Positions 62,700 through 64,000 of a DNA stretch of 64,000 nt are shown here, one piece after another. The stretch covers positions 4,154,001 to 4,218,000 of the forward strand of contig NC_091973.1 in NCBI RefSeq assembly GCF_036711975.1. The letters run 5' to 3'. Below the pieces are notes generated by a model. The model ran no database searches and was not told the DNA's origin. It worked only from the letters and a program-made list of their open reading frames with translations. The translations under genes and the position numbers were made by a program. Position 1 is the stretch's first letter, and each line of letters starts with the position of its first letter. The DNA comes from Onthophagus taurus (lineage: Eukaryota > Arthropoda > Insecta > Coleoptera > Scarabaeidae).

Positions 62700-64000
62700 G
62701 TGCCAGCTTTAAAACTGTACTGCCGCGACCGCAAGCGACCTAGGCTTGTTGCAGGAACCCATTATTTCCTTGGTGAATACATAATATTTTGACTATTGCA
62801 CCAAATATTGATGTATCATGACAAAATCAGATTTTATTGAATCCATTTCAGGTTCAAGACGTACTGCCTCGGCCGCAAGCGACCTCGGCTTGTTGCAGGA
62901 ACCCATTATTTCCTTGATGAACACAATTTTTTTACTATTGCACCAAATATTGATGTATCATGACAAAATCAGATTTTATTGAATTCATTTCAAGTTCAAG
63001 ACTGTACTGCCTCGGTTCGCAAGCGACCTCGGCTCGTTATATAATACCATTACGTCTTAGGCATAGATAGCTTTTTTTTGCAATAGTCAGTAAGTGTCAG
63101 CTCTAAAACTGTACTGCCTCGGCCGCAAGCGACTTCTTACAAACGCCCATTATTTCTTAGGTGAACACATAATTTTTTGACTATTGCACCAAATATTGAT
63201 GTATCATGACAAAATCAGATTTTATTGAATCCATTCAGGTTCAAGACTGTACTGCCTCGGCCGCAAGCGACCTCGGCTTGTTGCAGGAACACATTATTTC
63301 CTTGGTGAACACATAATTTTTTGACTATTGCACCAAATATTGAGGTATCATGACAAAATCAGATTTTATTGAATCCATTCAGGTTCAAGACTGTACTGCC
63401 TCGGCCGCAAGCGACCTCGGCTTGTTGCAGGAACACATTATTTCCTTGGTGAACACATAATTTTTTGACTATTGCACCAAATATTGATGTATCATGACAA
63501 AATCAGATTTTATTGAATCCATTTCAGGTTCAAAACTATACTGCCTCGGTCGCAAGCGACCTCGGCTCGTTATATAATATCATTAGGCATAGATAACACT
63601 TTTTTTACAATAGTCAGTAAGAGTCAACTCTAAAACTGTACTGCCTCGGCCGCAAGCGACCTCGGCTTGTTACAAACCCCCATTATTTCTTTGGTGTGCG
63701 CATAATTTTTTGAATATTGCACCAAATATTGATGTATCATGACAAAATCAGATTTTATTGCATCCATTTTAGATTCAAGACGTACTGCCTCGGCCGCAAG
63801 CGACCTCGGCTTGTTGCAGGAACCCATTATTTCCTTGGTGAACACATAATTTTTTGATTATTGCACCAAATATTGATGTATCATGACAAAATCACATTTT
63901 ATTGAATCCATTTCAGGTTCAAAACTATACTGCCTCGGTCGCAAGCGACCTCGGCTCGTTATATAATATCATTAGGCATAGATAACACTTTTTTTACAAT
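62700..64000. repeat. Mixed ~143/105-bp satellite array running off the window edge
   Basis: The marker CTGCCTCGGCCGCAAGCGAC recurs near 62863, 63006, 63114, 63251, 63394, 63541, 63643, 63785 and 63931, with a diverged copy at 62720. Spacing alternates between about 137-147 bp and 102-108 bp. The short interval always follows a copy reading CGGCTCGTTATATAATA. So a higher-order unit is made of long and short monomers. The CpG-rich core stands out against an AT-rich background. Confidence 0.85.

Overview
The window is AT-rich eukaryotic DNA with short GT-AG introns, insect-type single-copy genes and much repeat sequence. The protein repertoire (a p120-family catenin, AP-1 mu, a class II Arf, makorin, plexin A) and the repeat content indicate an insect. 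A beetle is plausible, but the order cannot be proven from this sequence. All gene models below were assembled by eye from reading frames, splice sites and phase agreement, and every internal junction is phase-consistent.

The gene-bearing part is 1-41.8 kb. From left to right it holds: the 3' end of a secreted, probably GPI-anchored protein (+, 1-595); a complete p120/delta-catenin gene (-, 1465-6663, 8 coding exons, 943 aa); the AP-1 mu adaptor (+, 13435-15107, 422 aa); a class II Arf GTPase (+, 18669-19382, 180 aa); makorin E3 ligase (-, 21833-29639, 5 coding exons, 463 aa); and plexin A (-, 33963-41709, 9 coding exons, 1916 aa). No gene could be supported from 41.8 kb to 64 kb. The genes share no operon-like logic, although several act in membrane traffic (AP-1 mu, Arf), adhesion (p120) and guidance signalling (PlexA). 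Two of them (Arf102F-type Arf and PlexA) lie on the dot chromosome (Muller F) of Drosophila, which hints at a conserved linkage group.

The rest is dominated by tandem repeats whose monomers are mostly 140-175 bp. A 174-bp satellite forms two arrays in the same orientation on either side of the Arf gene, one of them inside the last makorin intron. A roughly 167-bp array sits inside a TIR-bounded, TA-flanked element in a PlexA intron, and related repeats occur inverted at 57.5-59.4 kb. A dimeric 2 x 152-bp array lies between paired palindromes at 30.5-32.2 kb. A 290-bp array occupies 45.2-47.7 kb. A 490-bp unit that is itself a trimer of about 163-bp submonomers occupies 49.6-54.7 kb. A mixed 143/105-bp array runs off the right edge. 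Decayed LINE fragments, TIR/fold-back elements and long hairpins fill other gaps.

The most notable observations are: p120 coding exons hidden 0.3-1.7 kb beyond the obvious reading frame, ending in a DSWV PDZ ligand; a glycine in place of the near-invariant Asp72 of the Arf switch II region; satellite arrays carried within transposon-like boundaries next to or inside genes; and sequence kinship between satellites that look different at first sight.
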